Positions 11,602-23,116 of a stretch of 64,000 nt of DNA are shown here, in pieces. The notes under the pieces are model-generated. The model had not been told where the DNA came from. It worked only from the letters and a program-made list of their open reading frames with translations, and did no database searches. The DNA is from Earliella scabrosa (taxonomy: Eukaryota > Basidiomycota > Agaricomycetes > Polyporales > Polyporaceae). The position numbers were made by a program, and so were the translations under genes. The number at the start of each line of letters is the position of its first letter. Position 1 is the stretch's first letter. Location: assembly GCA_022605405.1 (NCBI GenBank), contig JABYQQ010000016.1, positions 1,054,001 through 1,118,000 on the forward strand. The letters are read 5' to 3'.

Positions 11602-13229
11602 ATGCTCACCTCTATCTTGCAGGAGAAGGTCAAGGACGATCTAGGTTCGGAGATCAAAGCGATTAGACTGGTAGCGAAAGGTCACCTCTCCGTACTATGT
11701 CATAGCATTTTCGAGGATCCAGCTGACCTCTTTATCGACAGATGAATTTACGATAGTGCGTCGAGCAATGTTTTCTCAAGCCTTGTAGTCTAATGGCGCC
11801 CGACAGACGTATGACCTCGAACTCGCGGATGCTCGGCAAGTACAGCTTCGAGTTTCTAGCTTCCGTGGCAATGCTCCCATCGTTGAATCAGAGGTGCGCG
11901 TCTCCGACGCTCCGCCCCACGGTGTTCTAACGAAGGGTGTAGGTCGCTACCCTGCGATACCTTGCTGAACGTACCAGAATACCTGTCCCTTCAGTACTAG
12001 CGTTTCACAAAGGAGCGGACGCGGAACCATCTGCGCCTTGTTACGTGTTGCTGCAGAAGGTTCGTTTCAATGTTGCCCCGTAGTGTGTGCTCCGCTAAGC
12101 CTTTCGCAGCCAGCGGGCATCTGCGTGGAGAGCGTGTTTCCCACCATGATGCCCTTCGAACAGAATATGATCATTGCAGCCATCGCCCGCTGGATGATCG
12201 AGCTCTTCGAACATCGCTTTGATGCCATTGGAAGCCTTCGTCAGGACTTGAAGACACAAGACTACCATGTCGGGCCTTTGGCTATGAAGCAGTTCTACGC
12301 AGACGGTCGACATAAGATCACCCTCGATCGCGGCCCCTTTAGTGCGGCAAAGACGTACTACCGAGCTTGCGTACAGCGAGAACTCGACTCTTCACGGATG
12401 CTATTCGTGCAGGACGCCCCACCCTCCTACCAGCAAGATCTTGAAGACAGCCGGCTCACGGTCGAGCGTATAGCCGGCCTCCTCTGTGACTTGATCAATC
12501 GATGTCAAGGCCTGGACGAGGACGATCCAGAGATGGCACCGTTTTCGTTCGACATTCATGAGATAGGGCTGAAGAACATCATTGTCTCACCGGAAAATCC
12601 TACGAACATTGTGCGTGTGCTCACGTTTGTGATCTTGGGGACGATGCATCTCATCAGATGACCCTGCTACTGTCAGGTTTCTGTCGTCGACTGGCGGTTC
12701 ATCAATACGCGGCCACTGTGGTGTTGTGCCCGCCTTCCGCCATGGATGCGACCCTCCTTGTCGGCGGCGAACGGCGACACCACGCGATTCGCGGCAATAT
12801 TCAAGGCTGAAGTCGCTCGAGTCGCAGGCGTCGACTCGTCTTTCCTTCGCGCATTGGATCTCGATGATACCCGGTCGGCATTGGACGATCTCTCGGGGTA
12901 CGACGCCTTCCGAGATGGGTTCCTACTGCTCCCAGCTCTTGAGAACATGTAAGCGCGTCCTTCATGCCGCGGCGGAACCGCGTACTCACCACATTCATCG
13001 GTTAAACAGTCTTGCGACCTTGCCTGGTCATGAGGATGTCGCCGGGCTGACCGCGCTCCTCGACCCTACCACGCTACCGGGGCGGGTCGCACGCATCAAT
13101 CTCCTTACGCGCGGCTCGAACGCGATGTACCTCGCGATGACCCCTCCACGGAGTCCAACGCTGGCGTCCGTGAAGAACGACGACACGGATAAGGCGATTC
13201 TCTCAGACTCGCCCGTCTTGGTTTCGTAA
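11602..13229 (+). CDS. APH-fold kinase-like protein (aminoglycoside phosphotransferase family)
   Basis: Exons 11602-11680, 11742-11755, 11807-11893, 11943-12059, 12110-12610, 12677-12948 and 13010-13229; 429 aa. The fold is recognised from LRVSSFRG, the helix VATLRYLAERTRIPVPSVLA, CYVLLQKPAGICVESVFPTM, the brace/loop segment FSFDIHEIGLKNIIVS and the metal-binding motif VSVVDWRFI. Agaricomycetes carry many such proteins with unknown substrates; they are not known to give drug resistance. At the usual catalytic Asp (H-D-L-x-x-x-N in relatives) this protein has Glu (HEIGLKN), so activity is uncertain. The second exon is only 14 nt. The donor after AAAG at 11680 is GTCACC, weaker than usual, but it is the only one giving a continuous frame. 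The true start may lie upstream. Confidence 0.75.
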
Positions 13230-13724
13230 TGCGCGACCGAGCTCTCAAGCTCGAGAAGGCACCCGCAGCGTTGGTTGGATGTGATCTCAGACCGCATATG
13301 GTTGCGCTTTGTATTTATGTACCTGCCGGTCGTTTGGGTACACGGCCGGCCACGAAGGTTTAAACTGCATGGTCGCTGGACTCGAATTAGCTCGCGAAGT
13401 CTCACGCCTGAGCGTATCGCGTCAGGTGCGTTTGGTGATACCGAACTTTGGGCTGAATGTCACCGTGCTCGGAGCCGCATTGCGTAAACGCATCGCAGCG
13501 GGTGACACGATACATGCGAAGTGTGGAGCGGGTAGAACGCGTTCATTGCTATTCGATGGATCGTCATGGTCGTGTCGCTAGCATAGTGTGCGGACAAAGC
13601 TCCCGAGCGGTGAGAGTCGCGACGGCAGGTTGCCCGCACTTGCCCATATTCTTGCAAAACACCAATTCTGGAAGACTGACTGTGCGCTTCATGGAGAATG
13701 AGTAAGGACACCTGCCATCGCATA
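13230..13724. other. Convergent intergenic region
   Basis: This lies between two converging genes. It holds short open frames on both strands without conserved motifs or a consistent splice chain. I see nothing in it beyond 3' flanks. Confidence 0.45.
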
Positions 13725-15832
13725 TCATGAGTTGCTTACCACGACTGGTCTTCCTGGGCGCGGAGTCGGTGATCGAGGAACGGCTATGAGGGAGCCGTTC
13801 GAACGAACGGAGATGTCTGGGACAGAAGAGAACATAGCTGAGTCGAGCGAGCCATGGGGACTAGGGAACATCATCCTAGCGTTTAGGCAGGCTACGAAGG
13901 AGTTGGCATACACTGTTCAGTCTGCGTGAGCGTGCGATGTTCTAACGAGAGAGGGTACTGCTTACATTTGCCCATGATGAAGTCGGTGGCGATGAACCAA
14001 GCGGTCCAAGGCAACATTGTGAACTACGGCATTGCATTGTGAGTCGTCTAGTTGTGAAGTCAAGAAAGCACATGGGCATACCACAACAAGCCGGACCAGC
14101 GCGGCGATTCTGGATGAACGTAGGGGTCATCTTCATTAGATCATTCGCGTGCGGGACCTCTGAATAGCACGCACGAAAGGAGGATACAGCGGTGGACCAA
14201 CAGTGTGATGGTTCGATGTACGAGTGAGTGGAGTTTAGGACTGGACCCTTGTCAGCGACCCACGATACGACACATATCAACGAGTAGGTACTTCTCCGTC
14301 TGTGGTGTGCGCCCTCGCGACATCAGAGTAAGGGTGCCCGCAAGGAAAGCGTCGGACAGGAGCGCCAGAAGAGTATAAGGCAAAGCAGCGGAGTACTGCA
14401 AGGCAAGGGTAAGACTTCACCCAAGGAGTAACGTAGTACCTTACCGCTAGTCCTGACAGGGACTTGAGCGAGGTGCTGCCTAGATATCAGTAGCGTCAAG
14501 TACGGAATGAAATGTATCATACCTCTTGAACGTGGCCACTACTTTCACGACAGCCCCTGCGCATGCGAGCACATAGTGAGCACAAACGATCACTCTCATG
14601 CAGTTTATGGGACATACCGGCACCAAAGCCTACATGGCTAAGAACCAGAACGGTCTGACGGATTTGCATGTCAGGTCGACGGGTATCACCTGAAGGACGA
14701 ATGTACCATTATGGATGGTAGCGTGTATCTTGCCAAGCGGGTGTGACATACTGTCGGCGTTGTTTGAGTAGTCATTGCATCCATCGAATGCTGAGAACTT
14801 ACATTTATGAATACGCTTGATGAAGAAGCTACCATGACACTCTGGTGAACAGCTGACAATGCCAGACATCGTCATGGTTGCCACCTACCATTGGACAACT
14901 GCTGCAACGGTAAGCTGGCTCACGGAACGTCAGGATCGTGGTGCATCATAAGTACAGCTGAAACAACTCACATTGAGCACCGCAGACACCTAACCGTCTG
15001 TCAGTATCTGGGTTCGAGTGAACGACAACATGGGGCGTGCTCACACAGAATGACCTGAATGAGCTGCTGAGTGCCGAGTCTACGTTCGCGATGTATCACT
15101 CACCGCTTAGCGAGGGCTTCATGGTCGTTCCCTTTCTCCGGATCGCTGCTGTCGCTAACCATGCCCCACTACAGTAGGCATTTCAATACGGATCGATTCG
15201 TTGGAGCGTGCCAATGACTGAAAGAACGAACGCTTACCGCCCAGTAATACAAACCATGGCAAACTAGTTAAATGAATCTCAGACACAACCACCCGGTACT
15301 GCCTTAGTGATACGGAGGCTCAGGCCACTCACCCAATATCACATTGACAGAGTCGAGCCCCCTACATTGACAGACACATCAAAAGGTCCGAGGTACGGTG
15401 GATGGTTTGTGCGCACCATACAAGGAGGACCTGTCATCCGATTCGGAGCATATATGAGAAACCCCGATCGGTGCACATCCAACCCAAGCATAGCGAGGCT
15501 CACCCAGGCTTTCAACTCGGGACGATCTCGCGGGAACCGCATCAGGTACACATAGGTCTACACACCAGCCAAGCGCGTCAGCACAACCACAAACACCGGA
15601 ACAAATCGAAGCGCAGACACGAACCTGCAGCGTGCTGATTCCATACAGACTGCCGAAAGCGTGGCAGATGAGTGAGATGCTCCGGAGTAGCAGATGAATG
15701 TATACGTGCAAGGTAGAGATCATTTGCCCGATGAGAAGGGCTCCTGCGCATACATGCATCCGTATCATGAGCGGGGTGAATGTCGGATGAACTCGAACAC
15801 TCACCGAGGTTGTCGTCATAATGGCGTCCCAT
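13725..15832 (-). CDS. DUF6534-type multi-pass membrane protein with many tiny exons
   Basis: A chain of about 15 short exons reads MGRHYDDNLG, GALLIGQMIST, LYGISTLQTYVYLMRFPRDR, ELKAW, VLLVWGLDSVNVILVCHGLY, a diverged middle, GFGAGAVVKVVATFK, YSAALPYTLLALLSDAFLAG, TLTLMSRGRTPQ, LVHRTITLLVHRCILLSCVL, FTMLPWTAWFIATDFIMGKL and YANSFVACLNAR before a Ser/Pro-rich tail. The opening GALLIG...LYG, the central FG...TFK and the closing GKLY-NS-A-LNAR are signatures of the Agaricomycete DUF6534 family. These are predicted seven-helix proteins of unknown function. Exon limits I could fix include 15832-15805, 15649-15625 and the last one ending at 13725. Two joins were not resolved: after the second exon (donor unclear) and in the middle near 14850-15060. 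Family call firm, exact gene model not. Confidence 0.65.
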
Positions 15833-16811
15833 CGGACGCGACCTACACAGTCCAACAAGCAACAACAGTGGCTGCCCACAAACGAGTCCCCAAGCGGGTC
15901 GCGTCGTGCGGCCTGTTCGAATTCTGTCTGCCGAGTGAGTCAAGAAAGGGGACAAGCAAAGCAAGGCAAGGAAGCGGACCAGGGCCGCCCCAAGCCGCTC
16001 CCTCGCACAAGATATATCAGCCTCCCTCCGTGTCGAGAGAACACGTCCGTCTTCCCGCACGCCCACGCACATGGGCAGCGCGACGATGCGCCTCCCTGCC
16101 GAGCCGCGTCCCAGCGTCCGCCCATCCCCACGCCACGCGAAAAGTCTCCTATTCTTCGACCTGTGGGAGAACCGCATCACACAGTCGATCGCCAACAAGC
16201 CCTCCGCAGTGAACGCAGGCCCCGTTCGGGCCATCTGCGGGAGCGCGCTTCCCCAGGCACTGAATTCTGGTGCTTGTCCAGTGCTGCATTCGCGGGCGTC
16301 CCGTGTCTGGGGCTGCGAAGTGTGCGCCCGCACTCACGCTAGAGGGTGAGAATGTGGGACGTTCCTGGAGGCAAATCGGGATACGCACGGTCGATCTCTC
16401 AGAGTCTCGCAAGCTATAGCGCTAGCTCAAGCATGAGACTTGAAGCAAGTTGAGGCCCGAGAAACCTAAACACGCGGGGCCGGGCCCCGACACGGCGCAG
16501 AATCAAGAAACTCAGAAGGCAGGACGAGTGCATGGCAACCGCTCCGACGACGCGTCCCCGGTTCGGGTCAGGAATAGCCAGAGAGCTCGTAATGCACTGC
16601 CGATCGGATGGACTGGAGCGGGGGTAGACGGACTGCCCGCAACTGCGCGCCGCGTTCAGCTATTGCGGGCACACCTTCCTGCCCGTCGTCAGCCACTTGA
16701 CTCACCATCGCCGCAGGAATAGCCATGGCCGTCTTCTCATTGCAGCCGCAAGGATTGAACACGACCAGCGATGTTGGCTCCATCACCATATCGCGCAAGA
16801 CCTCGGGCCAA
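15833..16811. other. Intergenic: upstream of the DUF6534-type gene
   Basis: No convincing exon. On the minus strand, GATATATC-like sequence near 16011-16019 lies about 180 bp upstream of the DUF6534-type start and could be a TATA element. Longer open frames here have no conserved motif and no splice chain. Confidence 0.4.
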
Positions 16812-17392
16812 TTAAGATTCTGCTGCTCTGCGCCGCGATTGGTGCTCTTGCTGTGTAGTGGCAACCTGGAGTCCAGTATCTGGGTCATCGATGTCATCTG
16901 AGCCGGAATTGTGGAGGAAACACTCACCCCGTGGCCGCGATCCATGGGACCGCCTCTGCATACCGTGGCCAGGGATGTGGGTCGTAGCCCCGAGGCGGCG
17001 GGCACGCCCACGCCGGGCGCATGGCATATCGTTGTCCTGACCAGCTGACTGTCGGCGTGCGATACGTCTGGGAGACGAGCGGTGGCCGTGCGTCCCCTCG
17101 CCGGGCTCGACTCCATCCTTCGAAGCAATCATTAGTGAGCATAGAGCGGTGCGCGGAGAGAATCGTGACGTACACGCCATCCACCATATGCATCCCTGAG
17201 TGCAGATGAGAATATGCGCTCGGTACCGAGCCTCCAGCCTTCCGTGGCAACGTGGACGACGGGAGTCCGGACTCGGACCTACCGTTGCATTTGAGCAGAC
17301 TTCTTATCTTGCTGTGCCGACGGAGGGTGCGTAGGAAGCAGGCGGTCGTCTTCTGATATCGAGGTATTCTGCTCGGCGGGGATAGGAGACAT
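16812..17392 (-). CDS. Small orphan protein, basic C-terminal half
   Basis: Not recognised. A splice chain supports a gene. The first exon begins at ATG 17392 (MSPIPAEQNTSISEDDRLLP) and ends at a GTAGGT donor. A short exon MHMVDG follows, bounded by CAG and GTGTAC. The last block starts after an AAG acceptor (DGVEPGEGTHGHRSSPRRIA) and continues through Arg-rich sequence (ARRGRARRLGATTHIPG) to a stop at 16812. A further optional intron with GTGAGT and CAG ends would remove residues between SRPRG and DTGLQ; both versions stay open. The product would be about 115-135 aa, acidic at the N-terminus and strongly basic after. No domain, signal peptide or membrane segment is visible. It could also be a fortuitous chain of open frames. 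Confidence 0.35.
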
Positions 17393-17835
17393 TGGTGGAC
17401 ATTAGGACAATTCACAGGGACAAACTACATATGTAACACACACAGGTGGGGGGTAAATATGTATGGCGACGACGGCGGCGGTGGAGATATGTCAAAAATA
17501 GCGATATAGAGGAGAGCAATCCAGGACGAGATCAAACAACTCGAGGGAAAGATACGGGCTGGACACCGACATGGGCTATGGATATTGATAGAACAGTGTA
17601 TCGCGGGAAGGACAAGGGCGGAAGGAAGGAGGGCGGAAGGTCGGGGAGGGAGGGAGGAGTGACACAGCCCATATGCCGTGCGGCCGCTGGGACATGTACG
17701 GGCCAGTAATCCGAACATACGTACCGATGTTATCGTATGGAGATGGAGAAGACATGGGCACACCTCAGCAACGGGGGCCGGTCCACACGACAATCATACA
17801 CGTAAGAATCGTTGGCTGTGAGAGCCAGAAGGTCA
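17393..17835. other. Intergenic, G/A-rich tract
   Basis: Between the orphan gene and the Bqt4 gene. It includes a purine-rich GGAAGGAAGGAGGGCGGAAG tract near 17620-17660. No coding signal was found. Confidence 0.4.
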
Positions 17836-19283
17836 TTAGAAGAGCATGCTCTGGAGATTCGGCAGGAACGTCCTAGAAGTCAGGCAACATCGTGGTCAGC
17901 GAGGAGGTCAACTGAGCATCTCACTTAATCACTTACACTGCGCCGAGACCTGCTGCAAACGCGAGAGCACCCCACGCAAGAGACTTACGCTCTGGCCGCA
18001 TCCGGGAAACTCTGCTGTTCGTCGCAATCGCACGCTCGCCAACCTCTCCCTCTCCCGGCTCCTTGAAGTTGAACCGGTACTCTGTCGACTCCTCCTCGCG
18101 CGTCCGCTTCACACCCGTAGCATCATCAGCCTCCACCAACGACTTGTCGGCCGCCTCCTGGCTCATGGTGGGCTCCGCCTCCTTCGCCTTCGCTGCATTT
18201 GCTGCGCGCTCCGCCTTGAGCTTCGCGATGAGCTCCCTCTGCTCTTGAACATCTTCATGCATTTTCGGTTCCGCGACCTTGGCGGCTTCGGCGTCATCAT
18301 CGACGGCGGTCTCATCGGATCCTGCGGGTGTAAGCATCTCCTCACGAGCCGCTCGTCTCGATCGTGGCGTCTTGGGTGATGGCGCTACCAGAGGTTGCAT
18401 TGGGACCGCAGTAGCGGGCGGGCTACGAAGACGGGCAGACCGTCGAGGGTTGGGAGAAGTGGGGATACGAGAGGGTGGTGGCGAGGAAGGCTTCTCCGCC
18501 GGGGCCGGCGGGGGAGCGGTTGTGGTCGCTGGGACAGGGGATGCTGGCGATGCTTCACGACGCCGTTTAGCGGGGGCAGGTCCAGGCTCTGCTGCTGGAG
18601 ATGCATTGGGAGTAGGTTGTTGTTGGTTCTTGGAGCGGCGGAAGGTCGTGTTCGGGTCGGGAACAGCAGCTGCGAGGGAGGGGATGATATGGCCGAGATG
18701 GTAGTTCTCCGCCAGGTAGAGCGCGACATCAGGGGTGACCCAGTGGCCGGCGAAGCGTGCCTTGCCCGACTTGTTCGCGCCAGAGGTGTCGAAGCTGAGC
18801 TTGATCCAGTTGACCTCGCCTTTCTCCGCCTCTTCGCTTGCGTTGGGGAAGGCGGCGCGGAACATGGTGGTTACGGAGATCGCGCCTGTGTCCAGTCTAC
18901 GAAGGATGAAGGCGTGGCCACCCCCGGGCTATTGAACAGTCAGTACGCGAGGTCAAAAACGCGTGATCGACGCGACGGAAAAGAGGTGAGGGTACGCACA
19001 GTGGGGATCTTGACTCGCCCAACCTGCGCGGGGATGTTAGGTGCGCGCGCGAATAGGACGCGATGGACGTACAATAGTGGTTGCTCCATCTCTCACAATC
19101 TCCTGGAACTTGACTGGGGGTGGCTTGGAGGGGTCTACTGCGGCAGGGGGTGAGCGGTCGGACAGCCGGGGCGAGATCAGGAAGAGACGGACTGGCTCTG
19201 ATGTTGGGATTAACATCTGTGGGAAGAGGAGGGCGCGGAATGCCCGGCTTTGGGACCGCAAAATGTCTGGGAGTCGCAGGCAT
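17836..19283 (-). CDS. Bqt4-like inner nuclear membrane protein (APSES/KilA-N domain, tail-anchored)
   Basis: Exons 19283-19193, 19137-19073, 19023-19000, 18928-17937 and 17872-17836; 402 aa. The N-terminal APSES/KilA-N domain reads KPPPVKFQEIVRDGATTIVG, RVKIPT, PGGGHAFILRRLDTGAISVT, TMFRAAFPNASEEAEKGEVN and GHWVTPDVALYLAENYHLGH. A long Pro/Ser/Arg-rich linker follows, then a coiled Lys/Glu/Ala stretch (EQRELIAKLKAERAANAAKA). A single C-terminal hydrophobic segment (LAWGALAFAAGLGAVTFLPN) lies a few residues from the end. APSES domain plus tail anchor is the layout of S. pombe Bqt4, which holds telomeres at the inner nuclear membrane. The last intron splits the tail anchor, so retaining it would end the protein inside the membrane segment. 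A DNA-binding APSES factor is unlikely because of the tail anchor. Confidence 0.85.
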
Positions 19284-19638
19284 CGGTCGAGGACGGCGCG
19301 AGAGAGGCGTGAAGCGAGGATAGCGAGTCCGAGTCGCGATCTCCCAGTCCGTGCACAGAGCGCGTTGTGGCAAGGAGCAAACACGTCCACGCCCCCACAG
19401 CCACGCTCCGAACGCCATTTCGCACTCCGCTCGGCGTTCCCCGCGCCTTCCATATTGGGCAACCCCGGCCATTCTGCTCTTGTTCTCGAGGGTTGCTCAG
19501 AGCTCTGTCCATGTTGAGACGAGAATGTTGGGAGGTATTCTGAAGTTTGAACGGTCGATGCAGCTAGTGGTACAATCTATCGTGTTGACTTCTACGGCTG
19601 CAGTTTCTAAACGGTGCATTCTCTACCATACTCATACA
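19284..19638. other. Intergenic between Bqt4 and phosphofructokinase
   Basis: Both flanking genes read leftwards, so this holds the Bqt4 upstream region and the phosphofructokinase 3' flank. No coding signal, repeat or RNA gene was seen. Confidence 0.4.
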
Positions 19639-22600
19639 CTAGGCTGGAACATCTTGTCTGTTTCCTTTCGCCAGGATTTGCGGACGCGCTACAAGGGCCT
19701 CTACCAGCTCGGTGAACTCCTCCCACCACGAGTGTTTGCCCCGCCTGTTCTTCATGTCCGCATGCTCGACCATGTCCTGCACGGGCACCCACTGCACCGA
19801 CGTGCCCTGGATGGTAATCACCGCAGCACTCTCCGGAGGAGCCTGTTTCGAGCGAGACTGCTGCTTCAGCAACAGCTCGTGGTGCTTCTCGACGAACGCC
19901 ATGCACTTCAGCGACAGCCGCACCGCGCGCGTCCGGTCCGTCGGCGACGGGATGCCACCCTGCAGCGTGTGGCCGAGCGAGGCGGAGCGCGAGTCGAAGA
20001 GCGAGCCGCCTTCCTCCTTGAACATCTTCATGATCATCTCGGTAGTGTAGACGTCGGACGAGACCTCGTTTCTGCAGGCGTCATGGTCAGTAGCTATGCG
20101 ATACGTGATGCAGAACACGACCTTACCTCAGTACGAGACGACCTTCGCTCTTACCCTTCGCGTCCAACGCGTACCTACGCTTCAAATACTTGACGTCGTT
20201 CCTCAGCATGTCAAGGTCAATTCCACGTTCTGGCGTGTACACGATGCACGCGCCGGTCTTGATGAGACTGGTCAGTCAGAGCCCAGGATGTATGACCTTC
20301 CACAATGCACTCACTGCGAGAGCACCCATCGTCGCGATGTATCCGCACTTCCCACCTTGCGTCTCCACAACGAACACCCGATTCCTGCTCGCCGACGCGC
20401 TCTGCTTGATCGCATCGCACGCGTCCACAAGGGCGTTCAAGCTCGTGTCGCTCCCCAAGCTGAACTCGGTCAGCGGCACGTTGTTCGAGATCGTCGCGGG
20501 CAGGTGCACCATCGGGATGTTGAACGCCGGGTAGTGCTTCCGCCCCTGCTCGAGGATGAGCAGCGAGCTGAACGCCTCGAAGCCGCCGATCATCATGAAC
20601 GCGTGGAAGTTGTACTGCTGGAACTTGGCCGCCACCGCGCCCAGGTCGATGTCCGGCAGCTTGCGGTTCGTGCCGAGCTCGGACCCGCCGCGCGTCATCC
20701 AGTTGTCGACCCCGAGCCACGAGAGCTGGTGCACGTTGTCGTCGAGCAGGCCGACAAACCCGTTGTGGATCGCGAACGGCTTGTGCCCTTGGCGGATGCA
20801 GTAGCGCACTGCGGCGCGCGTGGCCGCGTTCATTCCACCTGCGGGGGCACCAACGCTATCGGCCGGTCAGGGACTTCCTCTGGCTGCCTGTCCTGTCAGA
20901 CTTACTGCATGATGGCGACCCGCATCCGCTGCGCACGGCGCCGTTTAACGATTGCGCACTGTACAAGTTTGCCATGCACTTACGAGATGGTGGGGGAGCT
21001 TGGGCTCGCTCTCCAGGACAGACGTCGCGAAGAACCCGTCGAGACTCTCCCGGAACTCCGGGTCGCGCAGCGACATCGCCTTCTCGAAGTCCTTCTCAGA
21101 GATCGCCTGAGCGACTTGTCGAGTCTGCGATGAAGATCCCAGATGATGTCATCAGCGACCTTCTAGTCTGAGATTGGGCTGACATACCATCTTGACCGCA
21201 TCCATCAGAGGCACTCGCGTTATCTTGTTCTCCCGCACGCCGATCATGTATGAAGGCGTGTCTGGGGTCGCCTCGAGCAGAGCGTTGACCGCTTCGACGC
21301 CTTGCAGCGTCGGCTATCATAACGGCGTTCATAGTCAGCCATTGAACTCACCAGGGATCTGCTGATCGAGGCAACAAACGCACCAAGATCCGATCGAAGG
21401 CACAAGGTCGACCACCACGTTGGGTGTGTCCAAGCGTTGTGACCCTCGTGTCCAACCCGAGACGCTCTGAGAGAATGTCCTTGACCTGGTCGGCACGGAT
21501 AGGCTGCAGCTTAGAGTCAATCGCGCCTTCAGCGATGATGACGATCGTCTTGCGCTTCCCGATATCTCGATGCTATCGTCGAAGTTAATGGAGCCTGGAT
21601 ATGAGTACAGAGATTGAGCACTCACACTCTGGATCATCTTGCACATCTCGTCTGCCCAGTGGTCCGCGTCAGGCGGATTCTCGGGGATGAAGATGAAATC
21701 CGCGCCACAGCTATCAAGGTGCTGTCAGACACAATCCCCATGTCAACGTCCATGTCACGTCGCGCACCTGAGGCCGGCCATGAGCGCAAGCCAACCGCAA
21801 TGCCTGCCCATGACCTCCAGCACGAACGCGCGGGAGTGCGAGTACGCGGTGGAGTTGATGTTGTCAATGGACTCGCAGATACGGTGCAGCGCGGTGGGGG
21901 CGCCGATCGTGAGGTCCGTCATGGACATGTCGTTGTCGATGGACCCGACGAGGCCGACTATCTTGAGGTGTGCGTGCTTGGATGCTTGCTCCTCGGTGAT
22001 TTTGCCTGAGGTGCGCAGCTCGTTGACGAGACCAGGCCATTCCGCGCGGAAGACGTCGGCACCGGTGAGGGATCCATCTCCGCCGCAGACGACCAGCGCG
22101 TCAATGCCCTCTTTGATCATGTTGTGCGCCCCGGTGAGCCGTCCTTCGCGTGAGCGGAATGCAACGGAGCGTGCGGTTCCGATGAGCGTTCCTCCCTATG
22201 TATTAGGTTGACTTCAGTTTGCATGTCCTCGAAGAAGATGATCATAGTCGACAGCCGACTCCATGCGAACGATGTCCGCTCAGGGAATAAGAGGATGATA
22301 CCCCGAAGAGAATGGATGGTGTGGCCAAACACATTTCGGATCTTCCAAACTTCAGGATCGAAATGTGGAGGTACTCACTTCGGAGAACCATCCTCGTACA
22401 TCGTCCCACCCAACGCGGACGATGTAGCGACCCTTCAGTGTCCTACCACTGGGGTGATCACCAGTGCCGTCCTTCAGTAGCTCGCCATCGCCATAACGGA
22501 GGTTGTGAATGAAACTCTCTGTCCCTTGCGATTCCGGATGATTCGTGTGCGGACTGGTGGGAACCTTCTCCTGGACACTATGGTTGTGGCGATGGCCCTC

Positions 22601-22814
22601 TCCATTGCCCCGAACGAGGCCTTCGTAGCCCTCCCGGACGATCCATGTCTCGCAGCCTCTGCAGGTATCGATGGGTCAGTAACCCTGGCGTGCACAGACG
22701 GAGATCGTACTTGATAATCGCGCTCTTGACCACCGCGCGGACCACCGCGTTCATCCCCGCACTGTCTCCTCCAGACGTGAGCACCGCAAGCTTCATCTTC
22801 TGTGCGTTGGACAT
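19639..22814 (-). CDS. ATP-dependent 6-phosphofructokinase, eukaryotic two-domain type
   Basis: Eleven exons (22814-22711, 22658-22379, 22195-21768, 21710-21626, 21572-21384, 21313-21188, 21124-20984, 20928-20906, 20855-20315, 20257-20127, 20071-19639) give 826 aa. It converts fructose 6-phosphate to the 1,6-bisphosphate in cytosolic glycolysis. The N-terminal half has [31 protein letters not shown] (ATP/Mg), [20 protein letters not shown] with catalytic Asp, [20 protein letters not shown] and [10 protein letters not shown]. The C-terminal half repeats the fold with altered residues ([62 protein letters not shown]) and is the regulatory half. It is gapped by a Ser/Pro-rich insert after the GYEGLVRG motif. 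It lacks the extra N-terminal domain of Saccharomyces Pfk1/2. Secure. Confidence 0.96.
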
Positions 22815-23116
22815 GGTACGGTGGAAAGGCTCGAGCAGTGGATATATGCGACTGTATCGGCCAGCCGAGATCGTATGATGACGCGTCGAACGTGCACAGG
22901 GCGCAGGGAGCGGAAGAAAGGGGGAATGGGCCGAGGATAGCTAGGCAGGCAGCCTGAGCAGATCTTGGCCGGCAAGCCAATCTGAGCGCGATAATTGTGG
23001 AGACGCGCGTCACGTTCACGCGTCGGGACGCGTCCAGATCTCGCGTCGCGATCTCCCTCACCTCTCTACCCCCACCACCCGCCCTCCGCCGACGTCGTGC
23101 TCACTCCTCGACGAGC
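22815..23116. promoter_or_regulatory. Divergent promoter region, phosphofructokinase / Wss1
   Basis: The two start codons face away from each other across 302 bp, so both promoters must lie here or overlap the neighbours. I see no clear TATA element. ACGCGTCG-type GC-rich words recur near 23010-23040. Confidence 0.4.
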
